Made by a program: the position numbers and the translations under genes. Positions 25,736-34,396 of a DNA stretch of 64,000 bases are shown here, piece after piece. Position 1 is the stretch's first letter; every line of letters begins with the position of its first letter. The notes under the pieces are model-generated. The model was not told where the DNA came from. It did no database searches and saw only the letters and a list, made by a program, of their open reading frames with translations. Source of the DNA: PFJX01 sp964466195 (GTDB lineage: Bacteria; Pseudomonadota; Gammaproteobacteria; Burkholderiales; Thiobacillaceae); contig CAYXMQ010000007.1 of NCBI GenBank assembly GCA_964466195.1, positions 62,001-126,000 on the forward strand, given 5' to 3'.

Positions 25736-28030
25736 TTATGCGATGAATGTCTGCGGCCCTTCGGGCGGTTTCAGACCGAGGGTGTCGTCGTAGTAGTCGC
25801 CTTCGAGAATGAACCACTCGTCGGAAACACCTGAAGGGGTCTTGCTGTTCTGGCGCAACTTGGCCGGGATGGCCCAGGCTGGCGTGCCGGTTTTCGTGCG
25901 GTAAACGCTGACTGCAAGACTTTGGGCGCGGCGCATCCAGCCGGCCGAAATACCGGTTTTCTCGGCTTCGGCGCGCAGTTCCTGAAAAGCGTCCCAGCGA
26001 TCCGCCCAGGGAACGAGCACCTGAATGGCACTCGTATCGATCAGGCGGTATTGCCTGGCTACCTCGACGAAGTCGGCTGCGATGATGGCTTCGGACAATT
26101 CAGTGTTTTGGGTTGCCGGATCATTCAGGTCGTAGAGGCGGTGGTAGTACGCCTGAAAAATCGCCGGGTCGTTGATGTCCAGACCGCCATGCAAAGCCAG
26201 CATGGTGCGTGTCGCCTCGGTGGCCTGGTAATAGGCATGCGTGGGATAGCAGCGCCGCCAGCTACCGTCTTCTTCAGGTTCGAATACGATCACTTCGCCC
26301 AACTTGCCAGCCGCGTTCATCTTCCCTTCCCGGTTGCAACGTCCTGCGGCCTGGGCGATGGCTTCCAACGGTGCCAGTGCGCGATAGACCTTGGGAAAAT
26401 CCACATCCACGCCGGCTTCAACGCATTGGGTTGAGATCAAACGGCAAGGTTGGCCGTTTTTCAAACACGCTCGCACCTTGTCCAGCACGGCGCGGCGGTG
26501 TTCTGCACACAGGTTCGTGGACAGATGGAACACATCAGGTGCATCGCCCAACGCATCAAGCAGGGCCAATGCATGACGTTTGAGGTTGACCACGACCAGA
26601 ACTTGGTCGGTGTTGCGGATTTCTTCGGCCAGATCGGCCCAGTTCCGTTTCTCGCCGGACTTAGGCCAGTTCACCTCAACCCGCTTGAGTTTCTCGAACA
26701 TCTGCGGATGCTCCGGCACCACCTCAACTGGCTTCCAGCCGCCGACCGCATGTTTCGTCACGGCCTCATGCAAGGTATCGAAAGCGGGCTGGGTGGCGGT
26801 GGCGAAGACCACGCTGGAGCGGTAGGCCGAAGACAGGTGCGACAAGGCCGCCAGCGTCGGCACGGCCAGATGCTGCGGCAGGCTTTGCGCCTCGTCGAAC
26901 AGGATCACGGAATCCATCAGGTTATGCAGCTTGCGGCAGCTTGAGGGGCGGTTGGAGAACAACGATTCCAGCAACTGCACGTTGGTGGTGAGCACGATCG
27001 GCGCGTCCCAGTTTTCCGCCAACATGCGGCGCTGGCGCTCTTGGGCGCCTTCCGCATCGCGCCGTTCGGATTCCTCGCCTAACCCGGCCAGGCTGTGATG
27101 TTCCAGCACGAAGTGTTCTGGGAAATCGGCAAACACCTGCCGATATTCGCGCGCGGTCTGTTCGATCACAGTCAGGAAAGGCACTGCCAGCACGATGCGC
27201 TTGAGCTTGTTTCTGGCGGCGTGCTCCAGGGCGAAACGCAACATGGCCAGGGTCTTGCCGGAGCCGGTGGGGGCGGTGAGGGTGAAGACATTCGGCGCTG
27301 TCTGCGCTGCTTCCCCAGTCGCCCGCCAGAGCGCTTCGCGCGCCGCGAGAACCTGGGTATCGGCGTGGGAACCGAGGCGTATCCGTTCACCCATGTGGTG
27401 ATTGAGGGCGGCAAGCGCGGCCTGGGCATCAAGCGTTGGCCCGACCGGGCGCGGGCACTTGCCTTTCGCGTTGCCATTGAAATGCGCTTCGGTGTCGAGA
27501 AAATCGGCATCGACCAGGCAGGAAAACAGCAGGCGCACATCCAACATGGCGGCGACGGCCTGGGTGAATCCGTTCTGGAGCGCCATCGTCGCAGGAGCGT
27601 TGAACTGGAGGCCATCCGCTTGCGCGCGTTGCAGAAGTCGATCCGCGTCGGGGTCGCTCAGTTGCAGGTGCTGGGGATGATTCGCCGTCAACCTCACCAG
27701 TTGCATTTCGCGTAACGCTTGCACAGAGCCCCGCTGTAAACCGATGTGATGACCCTGGATGGCGAGCGCGGCGGCAATGGCCTGGAATTTTGATAGGGCA
27801 AGCCAGGCACCCTGCGACCAATGGTCGAGCGCTGATTCTTTACCTTCCAGTCGGCGCTGGAAACGGTCAGCGTATTTGCCCAAGTCATGAAGCAAACCGG
27901 CAAGTTCAGCCTCGCTGGCCCAGGACGCCACTTCCGAGAAAGATCCAGCGAGGCTTGCCACCTCGGCCAGATGTTCCAGCAATGGATGCCAGAGGGACTC
28001 GGAGTTACCACTGTGTGCGTAATAGATCAT
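25736..28030 (-). CDS. cas3: Cas3, HD nuclease-helicase
   Basis: 764-residue effector that unwinds and degrades target DNA. The N-terminal HD domain shows LLHDLGKYADRFQ near residue 47. The helicase core has Walker A TAPTGSGKT near residue 257, DEAQ near 378 and the FATATQPAF motif. The start at 28030 (MIYYAHSGN) is preferred to the open frame's 28114 because homology begins there and a GGGGAGG ribosome site lies just upstream. It is the first gene of the cas operon, divergent from hslO. Confidence 0.95.
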   Translation of the reverse strand: MIYYAHSGNSESLWHPLLEHLAEVASLAGSFSEVASWASEAELAGLLHDLGKYADRFQRRLEGKESALDHWSQGAWLALSKFQAIAAALAIQGHHIGLQRGSVQALREMQLVRLTANHPQHLQLSDPDADRLLQRAQADGLQFNAPATMALQNGFTQAVAAMLDVRLLFSCLVDADFLDTEAHFNGNAKGKCPRPVGPTLDAQAALAALNHHMGERIRLGSHADTQVLAAREALWRATGEAAQTAPNVFTLTAPTGSGKTLAMLRFALEHAARNKLKRIVLAVPFLTVIEQTAREYRQVFADFPEHFVLEHHSLAGLGEESERRDAEGAQERQRRMLAENWDAPIVLTTNVQLLESLFSNRPSSCRKLHNLMDSVILFDEAQSLPQHLAVPTLAALSHLSSAYRSSVVFATATQPAFDTLHEAVTKHAVGGWKPVEVVPEHPQMFEKLKRVEVNWPKSGEKRNWADLAEEIRNTDQVLVVVNLKRHALALLDALGDAPDVFHLSTNLCAEHRRAVLDKVRACLKNGQPCRLISTQCVEAGVDVDFPKVYRALAPLEAIAQAAGRCNREGKMNAAGKLGEVIVFEPEEDGSWRRCYPTHAYYQATEATRTMLALHGGLDINDPAIFQAYYHRLYDLNDPATQNTELSEAIIAADFVEVARQYRLIDTSAIQVLVPWADRWDAFQELRAEAEKTGISAGWMRRAQSLAVSVYRTKTGTPAWAIPAKLRQNSKTPSGVSDEWFILEGDYYDDTLGLKPPEGPQTFIA

Positions 28031-28318
28031 GGATTGTGTCCTCCCCAATTTTGGTCGTTGCCGCTTCTTTGCCGACTTGGTCAGGTTTGTAAACGATTCC
28101 GAAACAGCATGCATGTAATTTGCGTCTATGCTGCCACACCTTGTGGCTCACCAGACGCGCCACCCGTGCGGCCTCTATAAACGCGGGCTTACGCGTGTTT
28201 TCCGAGAAATCGGTTCGTTTATTCATCGCGGTTGGATTGCCGCCGGCGGGCGAGTCGGTCCGGGAATCCCGCGTCAACAACGATAAAATCAACGCCGTTC
28301 CGTAAATAGCTGCTTGCC
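28031..28318. promoter_or_regulatory. Divergent cas3/hslO intergenic region
   Basis: 288 bp that should hold the main cas promoter (leftward) and the hslO promoter (rightward). An inverted repeat CAGCAT (28105-28110) and ATGCTG (28128-28133) lies on the cas3 side and could be a regulator site. I see no strong consensus promoter. A minus-strand open frame here (28005-28292) lacks recognisable features. Confidence 0.4.
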
Positions 28319-29182
28319 ATGCCCACCGATTGCGTCCAACCCTTCCTGTTCGAGCATCTGGATATCCGCGGCGCGCTGGTTTCGCTCGATCGCTCCTGGG
28401 GGGAGCTGACCGGCGGGCGCGACTATCCGGCCGAGGTGGCGCGCACGCTGGGCGAGATGGCGGCGGTGACGACGTTGATTGCGGCCAATCTGAAGCAGCC
28501 GGGTCGCATGACGTTTCAGTTGCGCGGCGACGGCGCGATCAATCTGCTGGTGCTGGATTGCGACGAGCAACTCCAGCTGCGCGGCATGGCGCGCTGGAAT
28601 CCGGCGGCTTTGGCGCCGGGCGCGGCGTTGCGCGATCTGCTCGGCGACGGCCAGTTGTTGTTGTCATTGGATGCGGCGGCGATGAAGCAGCCTTATCAGA
28701 GCTTTGTGCCGCTGGAGGGCGACAGCGTGGCGGCGATCTTCGAGCACTATCTGACTCTGTCCGAACAGCAGCCGACACGTCTGCTGCTGGCCGCGAATGG
28801 CCGCCGCGCAGTGGGTTTGCTCGTGCAGAAAATGCCCGATTCCGATTCGCGCGATGCGGATGGCTGGAACCGGATTCAGCATTTGCTCCGCACCTTGAAA
28901 GCCGATGAGCAGCTGGCGCATACGCCGCTCGATCTGCTGAGCCGTTTGTTTCCGGAAGAGGACGTGCGCGTGTTCGCGCCGCGTCCGGTCAGCCATCATT
29001 GCCCGGAAGACTGGGAGAAGATCCATGCCATGTTGCGCAGCCTGGGCCGTGAAGAGTGCGAAAAGGTCCTGCAGGAAAAAGGCGAGATTCACGTCCGCGA
29101 CGACATCTGCAATCGTGACTACCGCATCGATGCCGCCGGGCTGGAGGCGCTGTTCGATGCGCCGGCGCATCGGCTGCATTAG
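28319..29182 (+). CDS. hslO: Hsp33-family redox chaperone with altered zinc site
   Basis: 287-residue Hsp33 homologue, a holdase that in E. coli is switched on by oxidation of four zinc-binding cysteines. The N-terminal fold is clear from LDIRGALVSLDRSWGEL and LRGDGAINLLVLDCD. In the C-terminal redox region the usual CxC is H226-x-C228 (SHHC) and the usual CxxC is D261-x2-C264 (DDIC). Only two of the four expected cysteines remain, with an extra Cys at 247. Redox control may therefore be different or lost. The residue pairing with E. coli was made by eye. Confidence 0.9.
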   Translation: MPTDCVQPFLFEHLDIRGALVSLDRSWGELTGGRDYPAEVARTLGEMAAVTTLIAANLKQPGRMTFQLRGDGAINLLVLDCDEQLQLRGMARWNPAALAPGAALRDLLGDGQLLLSLDAAAMKQPYQSFVPLEGDSVAAIFEHYLTLSEQQPTRLLLAANGRRAVGLLVQKMPDSDSRDADGWNRIQHLLRTLKADEQLAHTPLDLLSRLFPEEDVRVFAPRPVSHHCPEDWEKIHAMLRSLGREECEKVLQEKGEIHVRDDICNRDYRIDAAGLEALFDAPAHRLH

Positions 29183-29197
29183 CCTGTCCCGCTCGTG

Positions 29198-31141
29198 ATG
29201 CCGTCGGCCCCGCTGCAGCCTGCCCACCTCGCTTTTGCGCCGGACGGCACGCCGATATCGGAAGCGTTCGACGACATCTACCATTCCGCCGATGGCGGGC
29301 CGGAGCAGGCGCGGCATGTGTTTTTGCAGGGCAACGGCCTGCCGGAAAAATGGGCCGGCAGAAGCCAAGCCGGCCAGTTCGTGATCCTGGAAAACGGCTT
29401 CGGCGCCGGACTCAACTTTCTGGCCACCTGGGCGGCCTGGCGCGCCGATCCCGAGCGTCCGCAGACCTTGCATTACCTGGCGACCGAGTTGCATCCGTTT
29501 CAGCTCGACGATCTAGCACGCCTGCATCGGAGCTGGCCCGAGCTGGCCTATCTTGCCGAGCCCTTGCGGCAAGCCTGGCCGGTGTTGATGGCGGGTTTCC
29601 ATCGCCTGGAATTCGCCGCCGGCCGAATGGTGTTGACGTTGATGCTGGGCGACGCCGAAACCAGTTTGCGCAAATTGCGCGCCAGCGTGGATGCGTTCTA
29701 TCTGGATGGTTTCGCGCCGCAGAAGAATCCGCAGATGTGGTCGCCAGGGTTGCTGCGGCGTTGCGCGCAACTGGCCGCACCCGGCGCCACTTTCGCGACC
29801 TGGTGCGTCGCCGGGACAGTGCAGCGGGCGCTGCGCGAGGCCGGATTCACGGTCGAGAAGCGGCCGGGATTCGGTCGCAAGCGGCAGATGCTGGCGGGCG
29901 GCTTGATCGAACGCCGGACGCGCGCCGCGCCGGCGCAAGTGTTTGCGCAACGCCGCGCCGCGGTGATCGGCGCCGGTCTGGCCGGCTGTGCGATCGCCGA
30001 GCGCCTGGCCGCGCGCGGTTGGCAGGTCGATCTGTTCGATCGCCATGCCGCGCCGGCGGGCGAAGCGTCCGGCAATCTGGCCGGCATCGTGCGGCCGCTG
30101 CTGTCGAGCGATGACAATCTGGCCTCGCGCCTGAATCGGGCCTGTTATCTGCATCTCGGGCGGAGCTGGCGGCGGCTCGATCAGGCCGGCTTCCCGTCGC
30201 GCCGCAAGCTCGACGGGCTGCTCCAGATCGCCCGCGATGCCGAGCAGGCGGCGCAGCTGCGCGCCTGGCTGGCGGCGAGCGGCTTTCCCGAGCGTTTCGT
30301 GCAGTTTGTCGAGCGCGACACCGCCGCGGCCCGGTTGGGCGGCGAGACGGCGTACGGCGGCTGCTGGTTCGCCGACGGCGGTTGGGCCAGCCCGCCCAGC
30401 CTTTGCCGCGCCTGGCTGGCGGCGGGCGGGGCGCGCATCCGGTTGCGCGGCGGCAACGCCATCGCGCGTTTGCAGGCCGGCGAAAGCGGCTGGCGGCTGT
30501 ACGATGCCGACCAGCGCGTGCTGGACGAAGCGCCGGTGGTGATCGTGGCCACCGGCGCGCACCCCGCGGCGACGAAACTGGCCCAGATCGCCGGCCTGCC
30601 GCTACAGCCGGTGCGCGGACAGGTCAGCCATTTGCCCGCCGGCGCGCTGCCGCCGCTGGCGCATGCCGCATGCTGCGAGGGCTATCTGACGCCGGCGCTG
30701 GACGGCGTGCATTGCCTGGGCGCGTCGTACGCCAAGGATGCTTCGGTCGAACTGCGCGTCAGCGAACACGGTGAAAACCTGCACCGCCTGGCGCGCATTC
30801 TGCCGGGTGCGGAGCAGAGGTTTGACGCGCAGACGTTGGCCGGCCGTGTCGGCTTTCGCGCCACGACGCCGGACCATTTGCCGCTGGTCGGCGCAATGCC
30901 GGACCTGGACGCCGCCGTATCCGGCGATCTGCGTTTGAAGAATTTCCCGCGTCTGCCCGGTCTGTACGGCTTGCTCGGCCTGGGCTCGCGCGGCCTGGTA
31001 TGGGCGGCGCTGCTGGCGGAAAACCTGGCCTGCCAGATCGACGCGGCGCCGCTGCCGCTTGAGGGCGACCAGGTCGATGCCATCGACCCGGCACGCTTTG
31101 CGTTGCGGGCGCGGCGAAAGCGTCAGTCGAACGAGGCATAG
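29198..31141 (+). CDS. mnmC: MnmC, bifunctional tRNA 5-methylaminomethyl-2-thiouridine enzyme
   Basis: 647-residue enzyme that completes mnm5s2U34 in tRNA. The N-terminal half (about 1-235) is the SAM-dependent methyltransferase, with LENGFGAGLNFLATW as the SAM loop and FYLDGFAPQKNPQMW as the catalytic region. The C-terminal half (about 255-630) is the FAD-dependent demodification domain, starting with the Rossmann motif VIGAGLAGCAIAERL. Length matches E. coli MnmC. A GTG one codon upstream (29195) is also in frame; ATG 29198 is preferred. A strong hairpin follows the gene. Confidence 0.93.
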   Translation: MPSAPLQPAHLAFAPDGTPISEAFDDIYHSADGGPEQARHVFLQGNGLPEKWAGRSQAGQFVILENGFGAGLNFLATWAAWRADPERPQTLHYLATELHPFQLDDLARLHRSWPELAYLAEPLRQAWPVLMAGFHRLEFAAGRMVLTLMLGDAETSLRKLRASVDAFYLDGFAPQKNPQMWSPGLLRRCAQLAAPGATFATWCVAGTVQRALREAGFTVEKRPGFGRKRQMLAGGLIERRTRAAPAQVFAQRRAAVIGAGLAGCAIAERLAARGWQVDLFDRHAAPAGEASGNLAGIVRPLLSSDDNLASRLNRACYLHLGRSWRRLDQAGFPSRRKLDGLLQIARDAEQAAQLRAWLAASGFPERFVQFVERDTAAARLGGETAYGGCWFADGGWASPPSLCRAWLAAGGARIRLRGGNAIARLQAGESGWRLYDADQRVLDEAPVVIVATGAHPAATKLAQIAGLPLQPVRGQVSHLPAGALPPLAHAACCEGYLTPALDGVHCLGASYAKDASVELRVSEHGENLHRLARILPGAEQRFDAQTLAGRVGFRATTPDHLPLVGAMPDLDAAVSGDLRLKNFPRLPGLYGLLGLGSRGLVWAALLAENLACQIDAAPLPLEGDQVDAIDPARFALRARRKRQSNEA

Positions 31142-31162
31142 AGCTGCGATCCCTCTATCGAT

Positions 31163-31204
31163 AAGCGGATGGCAGTGAACGACATCGCTCGCTGCCATCC
31201 GCTT
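31163..31204 (+). terminator. Hairpin terminator after mnmC
   Basis: Perfect 13-bp inverted repeat, AAGCGGATGGCAG (31163-31175) and CTGCCATCCGCTT (31192-31204), followed by the T-rich stretch GATTTCTTTC. It lies 22 bp after the mnmC stop and just before the tetR promoter. Confidence 0.75.
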
Positions 31205-31214
31205 GATTTCTTTC

Positions 31215-31242
31215 TTGACACATACCGACCGGTACGTATCAT
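31215..31242 (+). promoter_or_regulatory. Promoter with TetR-type operator in front of the TetR gene
   Basis: TTGACA (31215-31220) and TATCAT (31237-31242) are separated by 16 bp, a near-consensus sigma-70 promoter. Between and over them lies a palindrome, ATACCGACC/GGTACGTAT (31222-31239), matching in 7 of 9 pairs and resembling operators of TetR-family repressors. The -10 box ends 6 bases before the ATG, so the transcript may be leaderless. Autorepression is inferred. Confidence 0.75.
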
Positions 31243-31248
31243 GCAGCC

Positions 31249-31854
31249 ATGAATGCCAACACCAAAACCCCCGACCTGACCCGGCAGAAATTGCTGGAAG
31301 CCGCCTTTAACGAAATCCATCGCAATGGTTTCCAGGCGGCGTCTTTGAGCCAAATCCTCGCCGATACCGGCTACACCAAAGGCGCGCTGTACCACCATTT
31401 CCCGGACAAAAAGACGCTGGGGTTGTCGGTCATCGAGGAGGCGATTCGGCCACGCTTGGCCGCGCTGATGTTTGCACCGATGGCGGAAACGCTACAGCCG
31501 CTCGCGACCATGCAGGCTTTGCTGGCCGCCAAGGCGGCGGAAACCGAACCTTGGGTGGTGGCGCTGGGTTGCCCGCTCAACAACCTGATGCAGGAAATGA
31601 GTCCGATCGACGAAACCTTCCGTCTGCATCTGAACACGCTGTTCCAGGACTGGGTCGCGGTATTTGCGGCGGCGCTGCAACGCGGCAAAGCGGCTGGCGA
31701 GGTGCGCGCGGACGTGCATGCCGAAGACTCGGCTTTCTTCATCGTGTCTGCACTCGAAGGTTGTATCGGCATGAGCAAGAACACCCAATCGGTCGCCGCC
31801 TACCGCGGCTGCCTGAGCCAACTGAGCCGTTTTCTCGATACGTTGAAGAACTGA
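31249..31854 (+). CDS. TetR family transcriptional regulator
   Basis: 201-residue repressor. The N-terminal helix-turn-helix region reads LLEAAFNEIHRNGFQAASLSQI, then TGYTKGALYHHFPDKKTLG, the standard TetR signature. The C-terminal ligand domain contains GCPLNNLMQEMSP. Operator and promoter lie directly upstream. The likely target besides itself is the CMD-family gene about 200 bp downstream. The inducing ligand is unknown. Confidence 0.92.
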   Translation: MNANTKTPDLTRQKLLEAAFNEIHRNGFQAASLSQILADTGYTKGALYHHFPDKKTLGLSVIEEAIRPRLAALMFAPMAETLQPLATMQALLAAKAAETEPWVVALGCPLNNLMQEMSPIDETFRLHLNTLFQDWVAVFAAALQRGKAAGEVRADVHAEDSAFFIVSALEGCIGMSKNTQSVAAYRGCLSQLSRFLDTLKN

Positions 31855-32058
31855 AAGACATAGGCCGGCGCGTGGCCACCGCACACGCTCCGGACGCGGA
31901 TTTACCCAGCACGAACCGGGATCACGTACCGCTTCGGCGTGATCCGGCAGGCAGCCACACCGCACGAAGCCATGTTCGGCAACACCTGGCGCAATTCCCA
32001 AGGCCGCACCAGGCGTTGGATTGGATTCTCAACATCACCCCAACCCAAGGAGATCGTC

Positions 32059-32592
32059 ATGAGTTTATTGAAAACAGTCGCCCCCGAAGCCGCCAACGGT
32101 GAAATCGCCGCAATCTACGCCCAGATTCAAAACGCCTGGGGGCGTGTGCCCACCCCGATGCAATTACGCAGCGTCAGCCCTTTCATGCTCCAGCACCAAT
32201 GGGCGTACTACAGCAACATCATGCAGCACCCCACGCTGTCCATGCCGCTGACGGCATGCATCCGGATGCTGGTTTCGCAGGCCGGGAACTGCAGCTACTG
32301 CATCGACATGAATGCCGGCATGCTGATCAACATGGCGGGCTGGACGCCCGATCAAGTCGCCGCCACGCGCGCCGATTTCAATGCCAGCCCGTTGAGCGCA
32401 AAGGAAAAAGTCCTGCTTGGCCTGGCGCTGAAAGTGACCCGCGACCCCATCGGCGTCAACGCCGCCGACGTGCAAGCGGCGCGCGATGCCGGCTGGACGG
32501 AAGGCGATATCTTCGATGCGGCGAATCACGCCGCGGGCATGGTGGCGGGCGACCTCCTGATCAACGCGTTCAAGGTCGAGCGCGATTTTTGA
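32059..32592 (+). CDS. Carboxymuconolactone decarboxylase (AhpD-like) family protein
   Basis: 177-residue CMD/AhpD-like protein. The redox motif CSYC sits in GNCSYCIDMNAG, although the His that usually follows in AhpD is Asn here. The ATG at 32059 has an AAGGAG site 6 bases upstream and is preferred over the in-frame ATG at 31939. It lies downstream of a TetR gene, a pairing often seen for stress-induced CMD proteins. The substrate is unknown. A 10-bp hairpin follows. Confidence 0.85.
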   Translation: MSLLKTVAPEAANGEIAAIYAQIQNAWGRVPTPMQLRSVSPFMLQHQWAYYSNIMQHPTLSMPLTACIRMLVSQAGNCSYCIDMNAGMLINMAGWTPDQVAATRADFNASPLSAKEKVLLGLALKVTRDPIGVNAADVQAARDAGWTEGDIFDAANHAAGMVAGDLLINAFKVERDF

Positions 32593-32599
32593 GTTGAGC

Positions 32600-32635
32600 G
32601 ACTGCCGCGTTGTAAAACACTTCAGCGCGGCAGTC
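32600..32635. terminator. Hairpin between the CMD gene and prfB
   Basis: Perfect 10-bp inverted repeat GACTGCCGCG (32600-32609) and CGCGGCAGTC (32626-32635). No T-run follows, so it may be a weak terminator or an RNA-stabilising hairpin. Confidence 0.5.
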
Positions 32636-32681
32636 GGAAGCGGGATAATCATCGACTTTCCGAATCCCGCAGAGACCCATC

Positions 32682-33786
32682 ATGGAAGCAGAACGCCTCA
32701 ATCTGATCGAATCCACCCTGGCCGACCTGGCGCGCCGCGCCGATGAGCTACGGGGGTATCTTTGACTACCCTGGCAAGCACGATCGCTTAGCCGAAGTCG
32801 CCGGCCTGCTGGAAGACCCGAACATCTGGAACGACGCCAAACTCGCGCAGGAACTGGGCCGCGAGCGCAAGGAGCTGGAAGGCGTGGTGCTGAACCTGGA
32901 CCAGATCAGCCAGGGCTTGGCGGACGCCAGCGAATTATTCGAACTGGCGCGCATGGAAGACGACGAGGACACGCTGGAAGCGGTGGAAGCCGATGTGGCC
33001 GCACTCGAAAAGCAAGTCGGTGAACTCGAATTCCGCCGCATGTTCTCCGGCCAGATGGATGCCGCCAACTGTTTCATCGACATCCAGTCCGGTTCCGGCG
33101 GTACCGAGGCGCAAGACTGGGCCGGCATGCTGGCGCGCATGTATGCGCGCTATGGCGAGCGGCGCGGTTTCAAGGTCGAAGTGCTGGAGGAATCGGAAGG
33201 CGAAGTCGCCGGCCTGAAATCCGCCGCGTTGAAATTCAGCGGCGACTACGCCTACGGTTATATGCGCACCGAAACCGGCGTACACCGACTGGTGCGCAAG
33301 TCGCCCTACGATTCCAATGCGCGCCGGCATACCTCGTTCGCCAGCGTGTTCGTCTACCCGGAAGTCGATGATTCGATCGAGATCGAGATCAATCCGGCCG
33401 ACTTGCGCATCGACACCTACCGCGCTTCGGGCGCCGGCGGCCAGCACATCAACAAGACCGACTCGGCGGTGCGGATCACGCACGTGCCGAGCAACATCGT
33501 CGTGCAATGCCAGAACGACCGTTCGCAGCACAAGAACCGCGCCGAAGCCATGTCGATGCTGAAAGCCCGCTTATACGAGGCGGAACTGCGCAAACGCCAG
33601 GCCGAACAGCAGAAGCTGGAAGACACCAAGAGCGACATCGGCTGGGGCCACCAGATCCGCAGTTATGTGCTGGATCAGTCGCGCATCAAGGATCTGCGCA
33701 CCAATTACGAAGTCGGCAATACCCAGGGCGTGCTGGACGGCGATCTGGATGGCTTCATCGAGGCGAGCCTGAAACAAGGGGTTTGA
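32682..33786 (+). CDS. prfB: Peptide chain release factor 2, with programmed +1 frameshift
   Basis: Release factor for UGA and UAA codons. Translation starts at ATG 32682 and reads 27 codons to CTT, then meets TGA at 32763-32765. Shifting +1 by skipping T32763 gives the second frame 32764-33786 and a 367-residue product. The catalytic GGQ is in SGAGGQHINKTDS. The codon-recognition tripeptide, normally Ser-Pro-Phe, is Ser-Pro-Tyr here (codons at 33301-33309). The rest, such as RRHTSF and FVYPEVDD, is standard RF2. Confidence 0.96.
32751..32766 (+). promoter_or_regulatory. prfB +1 recoding site
   Basis: CGGGGGTATCTTTGAC: a Shine-Dalgarno-like GGGGG run three bases before the slippery CTT-TGA-C. 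This is the conserved autoregulatory frameshift of prfB, where low RF2 lets the ribosome slip and make more RF2. Confidence 0.95.
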
Positions 33787-34083
33787 GCGCGGCGGGCGCT
33801 GTCGGGCGGACATCCGCTCGGCTTCTTGTTGCAGGCGCCCTATCCGCTCCACTGCCCGGGCATGCCCGGCCGCTCCAACGTCGTTTGCGCCCGTACCGCG
33901 ACCACCGCCGTCACCCGCGGCGCGAAAATCAGCCAGGCCTTCGACGTTTTGACTGCTTGCTACGGTTGAACGGCGATTGACCGTCATTCTCCAGTGCCGG
34001 GCCGTCCGCCAAGATGGGCGCTGACCGCGCCTTGGCAGAACCCGAACCGCCTGCATCATTTCAGGGCGTCGTAGGCGGCACGT

Positions 34084-34185
34084 TAGGCGCTTCATAACTA
34101 ACAATAGCGCCTAGAACGCAGGTTTCTGCGACAGCCCAATACGTTGTACCTAGGCGTGCTGACATTCGTTAGCCTTTTTCGCCTA
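34084..34185. promoter_or_regulatory. Four TAGGCG half-sites, candidate activator binding region
   Basis: TAGGCG occurs at 34084-34089 and 34151-34156, and its complement CGCCTA at 34108-34113 and 34180-34185, giving two inverted pairs. They lie about 140-240 bp before the sigma-54 promoter, the usual distance for an enhancer bound by an NtrC-type activator. The identity of the activator is unknown. Confidence 0.5.
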
Positions 34186-34326
34186 TTCATCTAACAAACA
34201 GCAGAAACAGGGCTTGGTGCGGCCTGGGTGAAGACGGTGCGGCCATTTCCACGAATGGCTCCATCAGAAGCCTGCATCACTTGTTAAAAACCAATTGAAA
34301 CATATAGATATGTATAAATAATATAC

Positions 34327-34343
34327 TTGGCACAAGGCTTGCT
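34327..34343 (+). promoter_or_regulatory. Sigma-54 (RpoN) promoter of the peptide ABC/GGT operon
   Basis: TTGGCACAAGGCTTGCT has the -24 GG and -12 GC exactly 10 bases apart and matches consensus TGGCAC-N5-TTGC completely. It lies about 55 bp before the first ATG of the operon. Sigma-54 use suggests nitrogen or another special nutrient as the signal. Confidence 0.85.
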
Positions 34344-34396
34344 TAAGACCCTCTGTCAGATGCTGACTATCCCATTTCACTTGTAAGGAGGGCAAC

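Larger units (their letters stand above)
33787..34396. other. 610-bp non-coding stretch upstream of the peptide ABC operon
   Basis: No convincing gene in any frame. The left part (to about 34060) is GC-rich like the genes around it and may be a decayed gene, but no family is recognisable. The right part is AT-rich and holds four TAGGCG motifs and a sigma-54 promoter, listed separately. A good ribosome site (AAGGAGG) precedes the next ATG. Confidence 0.6.

Noticed and set aside
28005..28292. 95-codon minus-strand open frame upstream of cas3
   Set aside because: It overlaps the cas3 start in another frame, lacks a recognisable domain or good ribosome site, and lies where the cas promoter is expected.
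33787..34060. A real small gene in the left part of the non-coding stretch after prfB
   Set aside because: Short frames exist on both strands, but none has a ribosome site, family resemblance or normal composition.
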